In this document: positions 33,342-39,650 of the stretch, piece by piece
Numbering within the stretch: position 1 is the stretch's first letter
Layout of the letters: each line of letters starts with the position of its first letter
Source: Bacillota bacterium
GTDB lineage: Bacteria; Bacillota; Clostridia; Oscillospirales; Oscillospiraceae
Direction of reading: 5' to 3'
Assembly: GCA_028719885.1 (NCBI GenBank)
Contig: JAQYLT010000059.1
Coordinates: 1-39,650, forward strand
Length of the DNA stretch: 39,650 nt
The notes under the pieces: generated by a model
The model's database searches: none
Told to the model about the DNA's origin: nothing
What the model saw: the letters and a program-made list of their open reading frames with translations, nothing else
Position numbers and translations under genes: made by a program

Positions 33342-33355
33342 GTTGCCATGGCAAC
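33342..33355. promoter_or_regulatory. Perfect 14-bp palindrome, candidate Crp/Fnr operator
   Basis: GTTGCCATGGCAAC is fully self-complementary. Its centre (between 33348 and 33349) is 41.5 bp upstream of the transcription start inferred from the TATAAT at 33314-33319, the standard class II activator position, and just downstream of the regulator gene's own start. Confidence 0.65.
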
Positions 33356-33368
33356 AGAAGGAGAAACG

Positions 33369-34055
33369 ATGATCGAAAAGGAACGGAACATTCTCGGCTC
33401 CTGCGGCCTGTTTTGGGGAATCGACCAGCCCGGGCTGGAACGGCTGCTGGACTGCCTGGGAGCAGAGACTGCCCACTATGAAAAAAACGCCATCCTCTTC
33501 CGCGCGGGCCAGCCGGTGCACGCCTGCGCCCTGGTGCTCTCCGGCGCTTTGCGGGCGGAGGCGGTGAACGCGGCGGGGGAACACACTCTCATGGCCTGGC
33601 ACGGCCCCGGGGCCCTGGTGGGAGATGTGCTCATGTCCACTCCTGGAGGGGTCAGCCCGGTGTACGTGATTGCGGCGGAAGCAACCACAGTGCTGTTTCT
33701 CCCCTTTTCTCAGATCATGGGCGGGTGCCGGGAATGCTGCCCGGCCCACTCCCGGCTGCGGGAGAATCTCATCGGTGAGATTGCCCAGAAGTACTGGGCC
33801 CAGCGGCGAAGGCTGGGTTATCTCAGCGTCAGCTCCCTGCGGGGGCGGATCGCCATGTACCTGCTGGACCGTTCCGGCGGCGCGGCCACCTTTTCCTTAG
33901 GGCTGAGCCGGGAGAACATGGCGGACTACCTCTGCGTCAACCGCAGTGCCCTGTCCCGGGAGCTGGCCCGGATGAAGCAGGAGGGCCTCATCGACTACTA
34001 CCGGGACACCTTCCGCCTGCTGGATCCGGACGCCCTGGCCCGCTGGGCCCAGTGA
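33369..34055 (+). CDS. Crp/Fnr-family transcriptional regulator
   Basis: Effector-sensing regulator with an N-terminal cyclic-nucleotide-binding-type beta barrel (YEKNAILFRAGQPVHACALV, PGALVGDVLM) and a C-terminal winged helix (LSRENMADYLCVNRSALSRE, about residues 178-197). AAGGAGAAACG precedes the ATG at 33369; 228 residues. It has several cysteines, including GGCRECCPAH after the barrel, but not the N-terminal FNR cluster pattern, so the signal is unknown. It is divergent from the ABC operon and followed by an MBL hydrolase. Confidence 0.92.
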   Translation: MIEKERNILGSCGLFWGIDQPGLERLLDCLGAETAHYEKNAILFRAGQPVHACALVLSGALRAEAVNAAGEHTLMAWHGPGALVGDVLMSTPGGVSPVYVIAAEATTVLFLPFSQIMGGCRECCPAHSRLRENLIGEIAQKYWAQRRRLGYLSVSSLRGRIAMYLLDRSGGAATFSLGLSRENMADYLCVNRSALSRELARMKQEGLIDYYRDTFRLLDPDALARWAQ

Positions 34056-34126
34056 GATCCGCCGTACAAATTGGCGTTTAAAAATTCGATCAACTTCAAA
34101 CCATAAGAAAGGCACGGTGTAACAAG

Positions 34127-34942
34127 ATGTACGAGTTCAAAACGAAAATAATATCCTCTCACATCACCCAGATCACGGACCCCAGCGGGGTATTTCTGTT
34201 CCTGGTGGAGGGGGAACGGGAGGCGCTGCTGGTGGATACCGGGGTGGGCTTTCTGGGGCTCCGGGAAACGGTGGATGCCCTGACGGATAAGTCCCTGACC
34301 GTGCTGCTCACCCACATGCACCCCGACCACGCCGGAGGCGCGGCGGCATTTGACCGGGTATACGTCCATCCCGCGGACATCCCGGCTTTCCGGGCCCAAA
34401 CCCTGGAGGACCGGATGGGCTACGCCGCCTCCCAGATGCCCGGTGCGACCCTGACCCCGGACGATTTTCTGCCGTGTGTTGCCGACGAGGGCCGTTTTGT
34501 GCCCATGGAGGACGGCACCGTGTTCGACCTGGGCGGCATCCAGGCGGAGATTCTCCACGTGCCGGGCCACACCCTTGGCTCCTGCTGCGTCCTGTTCCGG
34601 CAAGAGCGGAGCATCCTGTTTGGGGACGCCTGCAACTGCAACACTCTGATCATGTTCGAATCCTGCCTCAGCCAGTACCGCCGGAGCCTGCAAAAGCTCC
34701 AAACCTTCCGTCCCCAATTCGACCGGGTGTACTATTCTCACGGTCTGGAGCCGGAGGGCCCAGGCCGGAGCCTGGAGGACAATATTGCGCTATGCGGAGA
34801 AATTTTGGAAGGCCGGGACGACGCCATTCCCTGTGACTTTTTGGGAATGCCCGCCCTCCGGGCCAAGGCCATTGCCCCGAATATGATGCGGTTGGACGGA
34901 AAATACGGTAATATTGTGTATACGGAGGTTACTAAGCATTAA
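34127..34942 (+). CDS. MBL-fold metallo-hydrolase
   Basis: A 271-residue hydrolase with the metallo-beta-lactamase fold. The metal motif THMHPDHAGG (HxHxDH) is at about 63-72, then VPGHTLGSCC and FGDACN supply further ligands, and YYSHG near residue 204 completes the site. It resembles generic MBL hydrolases; the true substrate is unknown. It lies 71 nt after the Crp/Fnr gene on the same strand, a gap with a short ACAAATTGG repeat remnant, and is likely co-transcribed with it. Confidence 0.88.
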   Translation: MYEFKTKIISSHITQITDPSGVFLFLVEGEREALLVDTGVGFLGLRETVDALTDKSLTVLLTHMHPDHAGGAAAFDRVYVHPADIPAFRAQTLEDRMGYAASQMPGATLTPDDFLPCVADEGRFVPMEDGTVFDLGGIQAEILHVPGHTLGSCCVLFRQERSILFGDACNCNTLIMFESCLSQYRRSLQKLQTFRPQFDRVYYSHGLEPEGPGRSLEDNIALCGEILEGRDDAIPCDFLGMPALRAKAIAPNMMRLDGKYGNIVYTEVTKH

Positions 34943-35160
34943 CTCGTGAATTAGTGGTTTGCTCAGACCCCTAAACGGGTACTGAAATATACCATTGCAT
35001 CAATCGCTCAGCAGCTGGCGAACCAGTTAACTTCGTTCTTTGTTCCTGTATTGGTAATCTAACCCTGCTGTTTCCTTGATGTACAATTCTTTTGCTTAAG
35101 GTAATACTATCACCAACACAACTCAGAAAACTTATAAATATTTAGGTTATCAGCTTAAAG
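34943..35160. other. AT-rich unassigned stretch
   Basis: About 218 bp clearly richer in A/T than the surrounding genes. A 35-codon open stretch on the plus strand after an in-frame stop (WFAQTPKRVLKYTIASIAQQ) has no ribosome binding site or start. No terminator or promoter is convincing. It may be a remnant of foreign or decayed coding DNA beside the repeat element R12. Confidence 0.4.
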
Positions 35161-35175
35161 CAGCATAAGGAGCGT

Positions 35176-35629
35176 TTACCGAATTTTCGTAGGGAATGCA
35201 TTTATGCATTCCGATAGGTAACGATTTTTGGGCGGTACGTTGAATGGTACACTTTCCGGTGTTTGCGTAGGGAACGGATTTATCCGTTCCGAAAGGCTGA
35301 TGAACATCCGTGGTTTGTTGAACGGGGAATGGTCCGTCAACGCCGTAGGGAATGGGCTTGCTCATTCCGTCGGCGAAGCCGCTTTTGTGGATGCTTTTAT
35401 CATGAATTCGGCTGGATATTCGGATAACTTGACCCTTTGTCAAATAATTGGGTGCGGTAATTCCGCTTCGCGGTCGGAACGGATAAATCCGTTCCCTACG
35501 AAAAGAATCAACATTTTTCGATTCAACGCACCGGCGCAAAACCATTACCCAGGCGGAATGCAAAAATGCATTCCCTACGAATTGTTCGTTAAAACATAAT
35601 AATGCTGATAACAGCCGATAAGCACATTC
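35176..35629. repeat. Composite palindromic repeat element R12, the largest mosaic
   Basis: Five palindromic units: 35193-35212 (ATGCAT), 35271-35290 (ACGGAT), 35349-35368 (ATGGGC variant), 35476-35495 (ACGGAT) and 35555-35574 (ATGCAT). The first three have the left-type CGTAGG flank, the last two the right-type CCTACG flank, giving a nested symmetric order. The third is followed by a second small hairpin CGGCGAAGCCG (35371-35381). The outer box CCGATAAGCACA lies at 35616-35627. Ends are of the GAATT class rather than the full AAATTGGAATTTG. Confidence 0.8.
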
Positions 35630-35631
35630 CA

Positions 35632-35663
35632 AAAAACAACTGCCTCACCTTTTGGTGAGGCAG
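35632..35663 (-). terminator. Terminator of the HU/S4 operon
   Basis: CTGCCTCACC (35640-35649) pairs perfectly with GGTGAGGCAG (35654-35663) around TTTT. On the minus strand it is followed by TTGTTTTTTGG, directly after the S4-protein stop codon. Confidence 0.88.
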
Positions 35664-35667
35664 CGTT

Positions 35668-35907
35668 TTATATTTCCTTATACATGGCGGCGGCATCATC
35701 CTTGCGGACGGCTTCTGCCACCTGCAAAACCTCCACGGCGACGGTGCGGCCGCCCATGGAAATTTCGATTTTGTCTCCCACCTTCACATCGTAGCTGGCC
35801 TTGGCAGGACGGCCGTTGACGCTGATGCGAGCATTGTCGCAAGCCTCGTTGGCCACGGTGCGCCGCTTGATCAGCCGGGAGACCTTCAGGTATTTGTCCA
35901 GGCGCAT
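35668..35907 (-). CDS. rqcP: S4-domain RNA-binding protein, RqcP/Hsp15-like
   Basis: A 79-residue protein that is essentially one S4 RNA-binding domain: MRLDKYLKVSRLIKRRTVAN followed by DNARISVNGRPAKASYDVKV. In Bacillus subtilis the orthologous YabO (RqcP) binds stalled 50S subunits and helps RqcH add alanine tails. The placement near HU and a YabM-like flippase matches that neighbourhood, which supports the assignment over Hsp15. It starts 4 nt after the HU stop. Confidence 0.85.
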   Translation of the reverse strand: MRLDKYLKVSRLIKRRTVANEACDNARISVNGRPAKASYDVKVGDKIEISMGGRTVAVEVLQVAEAVRKDDAAAMYKEI

Positions 35908-35911
35908 GGAA

Positions 35912-36187
35912 TTACTTGCCCAGAGCGTCCTTCATGGTCTTGCTGGCCTTGAAAGCGGGCACCCGGGAAGCGGCAATTTCCATGGCCTCGCCGGTGTGGG
36001 GGTTGCGGCCCATGCGGGCTTCCCGCACCTTCACCTCGAAAATGCCGAAGCCGCTGACCTGCACCTTGTCACCGGCCACCAGGGCGGCAGTGATGGCATC
36101 CAGGGCGGCGTTCAGGGTCTTCTCGGTGTCCTTCTTGGTCAGGCCGGAACGCTCGGCGGCGGCGGCGATCAGTTCTGTTTTATTCAT
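35912..36187 (-). CDS. hup: HU-family DNA-binding protein
   Basis: Nucleoid-architecture protein that bends DNA as a dimer. The 91 residues start MNKTELIAAAAERSGLTKKD and contain the beta-arm GFGIFEVKVREARMGRNPHT, including the RNPHTG tip. GAGGAGAGG lies 5 nt before the ATG. It has its own promoter and is co-transcribed with the S4 protein. Confidence 0.97.
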   Translation of the reverse strand: MNKTELIAAAAERSGLTKKDTEKTLNAALDAITAALVAGDKVQVSGFGIFEVKVREARMGRNPHTGEAMEIAASRVPAFKASKTMKDALGK

Positions 36188-36258
36188 AAAAACCTCTCCT
36201 CAAATTTAAGTCAAATGGAAAAAATGCCCATTTGCTAAGAAAAATCTTGAACTTATTT

Positions 36259-36287
36259 AGATTAACATAATCATACGCAAAAAGCAA
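36259..36287 (-). promoter_or_regulatory. Promoter of the HU gene
   Basis: On the minus strand TTGCTT (36282-36287), a 17-nt spacer and TAATCT (36259-36264), with an AT-rich leader of about 65 nt before the HU start. Confidence 0.5.
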
Positions 36288-36305
36288 GGCTTTTCTTTCC
36301 GAAAA

Positions 36306-37898
36306 TCATAATTTCAGCAGCTTCGCGATTTTTTCGCCCTTGGGCAGCAGCAGGCAGTCCTCCTTGGTGATGACCTTGAACACCAGGGCAGCCAGCACAT
36401 ACACCACCACGCCCACGCAGACAGGCACCACCGCCAGAAGCACCCGGCTGGAAATTCCCACGGTGCTCATGCTCCACCAGCACAGCCACACCGCCACGCC
36501 CATCAGGCAGGCAGCCAGGAAAGGCCGAATGAGATTTTTCAGAATATGGGGCGGGTCCTCCACCAGGGAGCGGATGGAGAACACATTGAGAATGCAGATC
36601 ACCACATAGCTGAGCAAGGTGCCGATGGGGGTGCCCACAATGCCGATGGCGGGATTGCCTGTGAGGACATACACCACAATCAGCTTTAACACGCCGCCGA
36701 TGAGCATATTGATGACCGGCCGGTTCACGTTGCCGTGGGCCTGCATGATGGCAGTGGTCACCAGCACCAATGCGTTAAACACGATGGAGATGCCCAGCAC
36801 GGTCATCATCTGGGTGGCCAGCTCCAGCCGCTCCCCGGTGTAGCCTCCCAGCAGGGCGGTGATGGGCTGGGCCAGCACCGTCAGCCCCACGGCGCAGGGC
36901 ATGGAGAAAATACCGGTGACCCGGATGGCGGATTCCTCGGTGAGCCGGGTCTGGCGGTATTTTTTCAGGGTGATCTGGGCAGTGATGGCGGGGATGATGC
37001 TCACGGTGATGGGGGTGATGAAGGCGCAGGGCATATTGTAAATGGTCTGGGTCATCACATGGACGCCCCGCATGGTGTCCGCCTGCTCCTGGCTGACGAA
37101 GGTCAGCAGCTGGCCCATGTAGATCTTGCTGGACAGGGAGGTGATGATGGATAGAATGGTAGAGCTGAGGGTGATGGGAATGGCAATTTTCAGCAGCTCC
37201 CGGATGGTTTCTCCAGAGGATTGGGGGGTATCCCCGGTTTCGGGGAGCACCCGGAAGCTCTTGCGGAACCGGCTCCAAAGATACACCACCGACACCATGC
37301 AGCTGGCTGTCACGCCCAGAATCGCGCCGCCTGCCGCCAGGGGAATGCTGGCCGTGGCCTTCAAGAAGAGCACGGCGGCAAGCATGCCCACGATCAGCTT
37401 GGTCACCACCTCCAGCACCTGGGAGACGGCGGTGGGGATCATATTGCTCTGGCCCTGGAAATAGCCCCGGTAGGCGCTCATGACGCAAATCAGCAGCACG
37501 CAGGGTCCCAAAAAGCCAATGGCGGCCCAGGCGTCCGGCTGGTTCCAGAAAGCGGCCAGCTGGCGGCAGAACACCGTCATCAGCAGGCTGCCGCTGATGC
37601 CCAGAATCAAAAACAGCTTCCGGGCGGTGGCATAGATCTGCCGCACCTGGCCGTAATGCTCCAGACTGCTGGCCTGGGAGATCATCCGGCTCATGGCCAC
37701 AGGCAGGCCGGCGGTGGAAATCATCAAAAGGATGTTGTAAATTTCATAGGCGGTGCTGAAATAGCCGAAGCCCTTTTCGCCGATGATGGCGTTCAGGGGC
37801 ACCTTATAAAGGGCGCCGATGAGCTTCACAACCACCGTGGCCATGGCAAGCAGTGCGGTGCCCTGCAGGAAATTTTGCTTCTTCTGCGCGTCAGACAT
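36306..37898 (-). CDS. Lipid-linked polysaccharide flippase, SpoVB/YabM/MurJ superfamily
   Basis: Membrane protein of the MOP exporter superfamily with about 14 helices over 530 residues. It starts MSDAQKKQNFLQGTALLAMA, with GALYKVPLNAIIGEKGFGYF in the first helices, as in SpoVB, YtgP and YabM proteins that move lipid-linked cell-wall precursors. A strong gaggagg site precedes the ATG. It lies upstream of HU and the S4 gene, as yabM does in Bacillus. Which precursor it moves cannot be told from sequence. Confidence 0.9.
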   Translation of the reverse strand: MSDAQKKQNFLQGTALLAMATVVVKLIGALYKVPLNAIIGEKGFGYFSTAYEIYNILLMISTAGLPVAMSRMISQASSLEHYGQVRQIYATARKLFLILGISGSLLMTVFCRQLAAFWNQPDAWAAIGFLGPCVLLICVMSAYRGYFQGQSNMIPTAVSQVLEVVTKLIVGMLAAVLFLKATASIPLAAGGAILGVTASCMVSVVYLWSRFRKSFRVLPETGDTPQSSGETIRELLKIAIPITLSSTILSIITSLSSKIYMGQLLTFVSQEQADTMRGVHVMTQTIYNMPCAFITPITVSIIPAITAQITLKKYRQTRLTEESAIRVTGIFSMPCAVGLTVLAQPITALLGGYTGERLELATQMMTVLGISIVFNALVLVTTAIMQAHGNVNRPVINMLIGGVLKLIVVYVLTGNPAIGIVGTPIGTLLSYVVICILNVFSIRSLVEDPPHILKNLIRPFLAACLMGVAVWLCWWSMSTVGISSRVLLAVVPVCVGVVVYVLAALVFKVITKEDCLLLPKGEKIAKLLKL

Positions 37899-37908
37899 AG
37901 TATCCTCC

Positions 37909-39246
37909 TCAACTTTGGGGCGCGGCAGGGGCGTCCTCTTTTTGGAAGAGCTTGGGAATGGCCTCCTCCGTCAGCTCCCGCACCACTTCATTCAGGTCGA
38001 TGGTTGGGAATTTTCCGTTTTGATAGAGGATTTTTCCCCGGACCATGGTCATGGCCACGTCCCCACCCTTGGCGGCAAACACCAGGCCGGTGAGCACATT
38101 GTGGCAGGGCATCAGGTGGGGGGCGGTGAAATCCACCAGGGCGATGTCCGCATCCATGCCTACCTGAAGCATGCCGCATTCCTTGCTTCTGCCCTGGGCC
38201 TGGGCGCCGCACACCGTGGCCATCATCAGCACGGCAGAGCTGGGCAGGGCCGAGGCATCCTGCTTTTGTGCCCGCATAGACAGAGACGCCCCCCGCATGA
38301 CTTCAAACATGTCCAGATTTCCGGCCTCCACCGCACCGTCGGTGCCCAGGGCCACATTCATCCCCGCCTGAACGCAGTCCAGGATTTTCGCGCAGCCCAT
38401 GCCGTTTTTGGCGGCAGCCAGGGGCAGGGCCACGGCGGTGACCTTTTTCTTACCCAGTATTTTCTGCTCCATGGGCTCCAAATATCCGCAGCCCGCGGCG
38501 GTGGCGGGAACGTTAAAGAGCCCATGGCAGTTCAGCAGCTCCCCGGGATTCATACCGGTGCGATCCAGGCAGCCTTCCACCTCCCCGGGAGTCTGAGCCA
38601 GATGGAGCTGGACCCCCAGGCCCTGCTCGCTGGCGTAGCCCAGAAGGCCCTCCCAGAGCTTGTAGTTGCTGGTGTACTCGGCGTAGATGCCCGCGTCGAT
38701 TTTGATCCGGCCCTCATCGAAGCCGTTCCACTTTTCCGTCACGCGAACCAGCTCCCGGCACTGCTCGTCGGTGTCGAAGTCGAAGTCCTCGTTTTCATCG
38801 ATGAACCGGTAGCTGGACAGGGCCAGATTAGCCTTGATGCCCGATTCCGCCACGGCCTTGGCGGTGGCGTCGGGATAATAGTAGAGATCGGACACGGAGG
38901 TGACGCCGAAGCGCAAGCACTCCGCAATGCTGAGTAACGCCGCCGCCCGGGCACAGCGGGAGTCCATTTTGGCCTCTTTTTTCAGGAGCTCCTCCAAAGC
39001 CTGGGTGTTGCCCAGATCGTCGGTGAAGCAGCGCAGCACCGAGGAGGCCAGGTGGGTGTGGCAATTCACCAGGCCGGGGATGGCCACCATGCCGGTGCCG
39101 TCGATCACGGTCTGGGGCGGCTCCTTGGGGGGCGTTTTGCCGATGGAGGCGATTTTCCCCTTTTCAATGCCGATATAGGCCCCGAATATCACTTCCATTC
39201 TGGGATTCATGGTCACCGCAGTGACGTTCGCAATTAATGTATCCAC
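37909..39246 (-). CDS. Amidohydrolase, S-adenosylhomocysteine/methylthioadenosine deaminase-like
   Basis: TIM-barrel metal hydrolase of the MtaD/SsnA/TrzN group. NCHTHLASSVLR holds the first metal histidines (H63, H65); QLHLAQTPGEVEG supplies the next, and ALGTDGAVEAGNLDMFEVMR the metal Asp. The family's usual HCVH/HC-type strand is replaced by LLNCHGLFNVP. The tail ADIALVDFTAPHLMPCHNVL is the typical small beta domain. Start is GTG (39244-39246) with AAAGGA about 7 nt upstream; 445 residues. Substrate is uncertain: adenosine derivatives, guanine or another aminated ring. It lies 11 nt before the flippase gene. Confidence 0.87.
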   Translation of the reverse strand: MDTLIANVTAVTMNPRMEVIFGAYIGIEKGKIASIGKTPPKEPPQTVIDGTGMVAIPGLVNCHTHLASSVLRCFTDDLGNTQALEELLKKEAKMDSRCARAAALLSIAECLRFGVTSVSDLYYYPDATAKAVAESGIKANLALSSYRFIDENEDFDFDTDEQCRELVRVTEKWNGFDEGRIKIDAGIYAEYTSNYKLWEGLLGYASEQGLGVQLHLAQTPGEVEGCLDRTGMNPGELLNCHGLFNVPATAAGCGYLEPMEQKILGKKKVTAVALPLAAAKNGMGCAKILDCVQAGMNVALGTDGAVEAGNLDMFEVMRGASLSMRAQKQDASALPSSAVLMMATVCGAQAQGRSKECGMLQVGMDADIALVDFTAPHLMPCHNVLTGLVFAAKGGDVAMTMVRGKILYQNGKFPTIDLNEVVRELTEEAIPKLFQKEDAPAAPQS

Positions 39247-39284
39247 AAGATATGTCCTTTCCGTTTATAACACCTTGAGCAGCT

Positions 39285-39650
39285 TGCCCCCGCCGGGATG
39301 TAGGGAACGGGCTTGCTCGTTCCGACCGCGAAGCGGCTGTCGCAGCAATGATTGGTTTTTTAGTTTATCGGCTGTTTACTCAGCTTTATTGTTCTTTTGT
39401 TAACGAACGATTCGTAGGGAATGCATTTATGCATTCCGCCTCGGTAACGTCTTTATCAGAGTATGTTGAATGGAAAAATGTTGGACAACACCGTAGGGCG
39501 CCCGGCTGTCCCCCGCCGAAACGAAAAGATTCCAAGGTTTCTCCCTTGAATGGTATCAGGTTGGACGAAACTGTAGGGAATGGGCTTGCTCATTCCGTCG
39601 GCGAAGCCGCCCCAGAAAACCGCTTTTCATTTCATATTTGGTGGAATATT
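39285..39650. repeat. Composite palindromic repeat region R13, running off the window
   Basis: Palindromes at 39304-39323 (ACGGGC variant), 39418-39437 (ATGCAT) and 39577-39596 (ATGGGC variant), all with the left-type TAGG flank. Between the first two lies a sequence related to the outer box (TTATCGGCTGTTTACTCAGC, 39364-39383). A CCGTAGGGCGCCCGGCTGTC module (39491-39510) matches R5. The last unit is followed by CGGCGAAGCCG as in R12. The right partner units are presumably beyond the window. No gene is seen from 39247 to 39650. Confidence 0.75.

Noticed and set aside
4763..39650. CRISPR array made of the recurrent 20-bp palindromes.
   Set aside because: Copies are scattered over 35 kb in separate gaps, alternate in orientation and are not separated by regular unique spacers. 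No cas gene is present.

Overview
The window looks like chromosome of a GC-rich, Gram-positive gut-type clostridium, most plausibly Oscillospiraceae/Ruminococcaceae. The clues are strong AGGAGG-type ribosome binding sites, TTGACA/TATAAT-type promoters, the S10 ribosomal operon order, a bacterial-type RNase P RNA, a CD1871A-type small CXXC protein, a PduL-type phosphotransacylase in place of EutD, and a SpoVB/YabM-like flippase next to HU and an S4-domain protein. The taxon is inferred; no 16S gene is present.

Layout. 1-4142 (minus): start of the S10 operon, rpsJ-rplC-rplD-rplW-rplB-rpsS-rplV-rpsC (rpsC cut by the window edge), with a good promoter about 270 nt upstream of rpsJ. 5202-7208 (plus): a redox set made of a chagasin-like/thioredoxin fusion, a 45-residue CXXC membrane peptide and a polyferredoxin-like 4Fe-4S membrane protein. 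7550-10095 (minus): murD-ispD-ispF. 10380-10728 (plus): rnpB with its own promoter and terminator. 11166-13760 (plus): a MATE exporter and nudC. 13810-16410 (minus): a thioredoxin-reductase-like flavoprotein, an MFS transporter and an O6-alkylguanine-DNA methyltransferase. 16936-27414 (minus): an ethanolamine-utilisation microcompartment operon, eutG-eutA-eutC-eutL-eutM-eutT-eutB-eutE-pduL-hyp-eutN-eutH. 27553-30086 (plus): a 45-residue membrane ORF followed by ruvC, ruvA and ruvB. 30318-30596 (plus): a four-CXXC zinc-ribbon protein. 30978-34942: an ABC uptake system (minus) divergent from a Crp/Fnr regulator and an MBL-fold hydrolase (plus). 35668-39246 (minus): an amidohydrolase, a flippase, HU and an S4 protein.

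How the genes work together. The eut operon encodes a nearly complete pathway: ethanolamine to acetaldehyde by EutBC (B12 lyase, reactivated by EutA, cofactor from EutT), then to acetyl-CoA by EutE and acetyl-phosphate by PduL, or to ethanol by EutG. EutL, EutM and EutN are shell proteins and EutH is a membrane protein associated with ethanolamine entry. No eut regulator lies in the window. The Crp/Fnr gene and the ABC operon share an intergenic region with a perfect 14-bp palindrome placed where a class II activator would bind.

The most unusual content is non-coding. Nearly every gene-free gap carries one or more copies of a 20-bp palindrome of the type GGAACGGATTTATCCGTTCC (25 copies located). 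Most are arranged in opposed pairs inside composite elements of about 200-400 bp bounded by AAATTGGAATTTGGC-type inverted ends. The palindrome arms change in compensating pairs between copies, which points to a structured, mobile or formerly mobile modular repeat family (MITE-like). One copy lies inside the eut operon.
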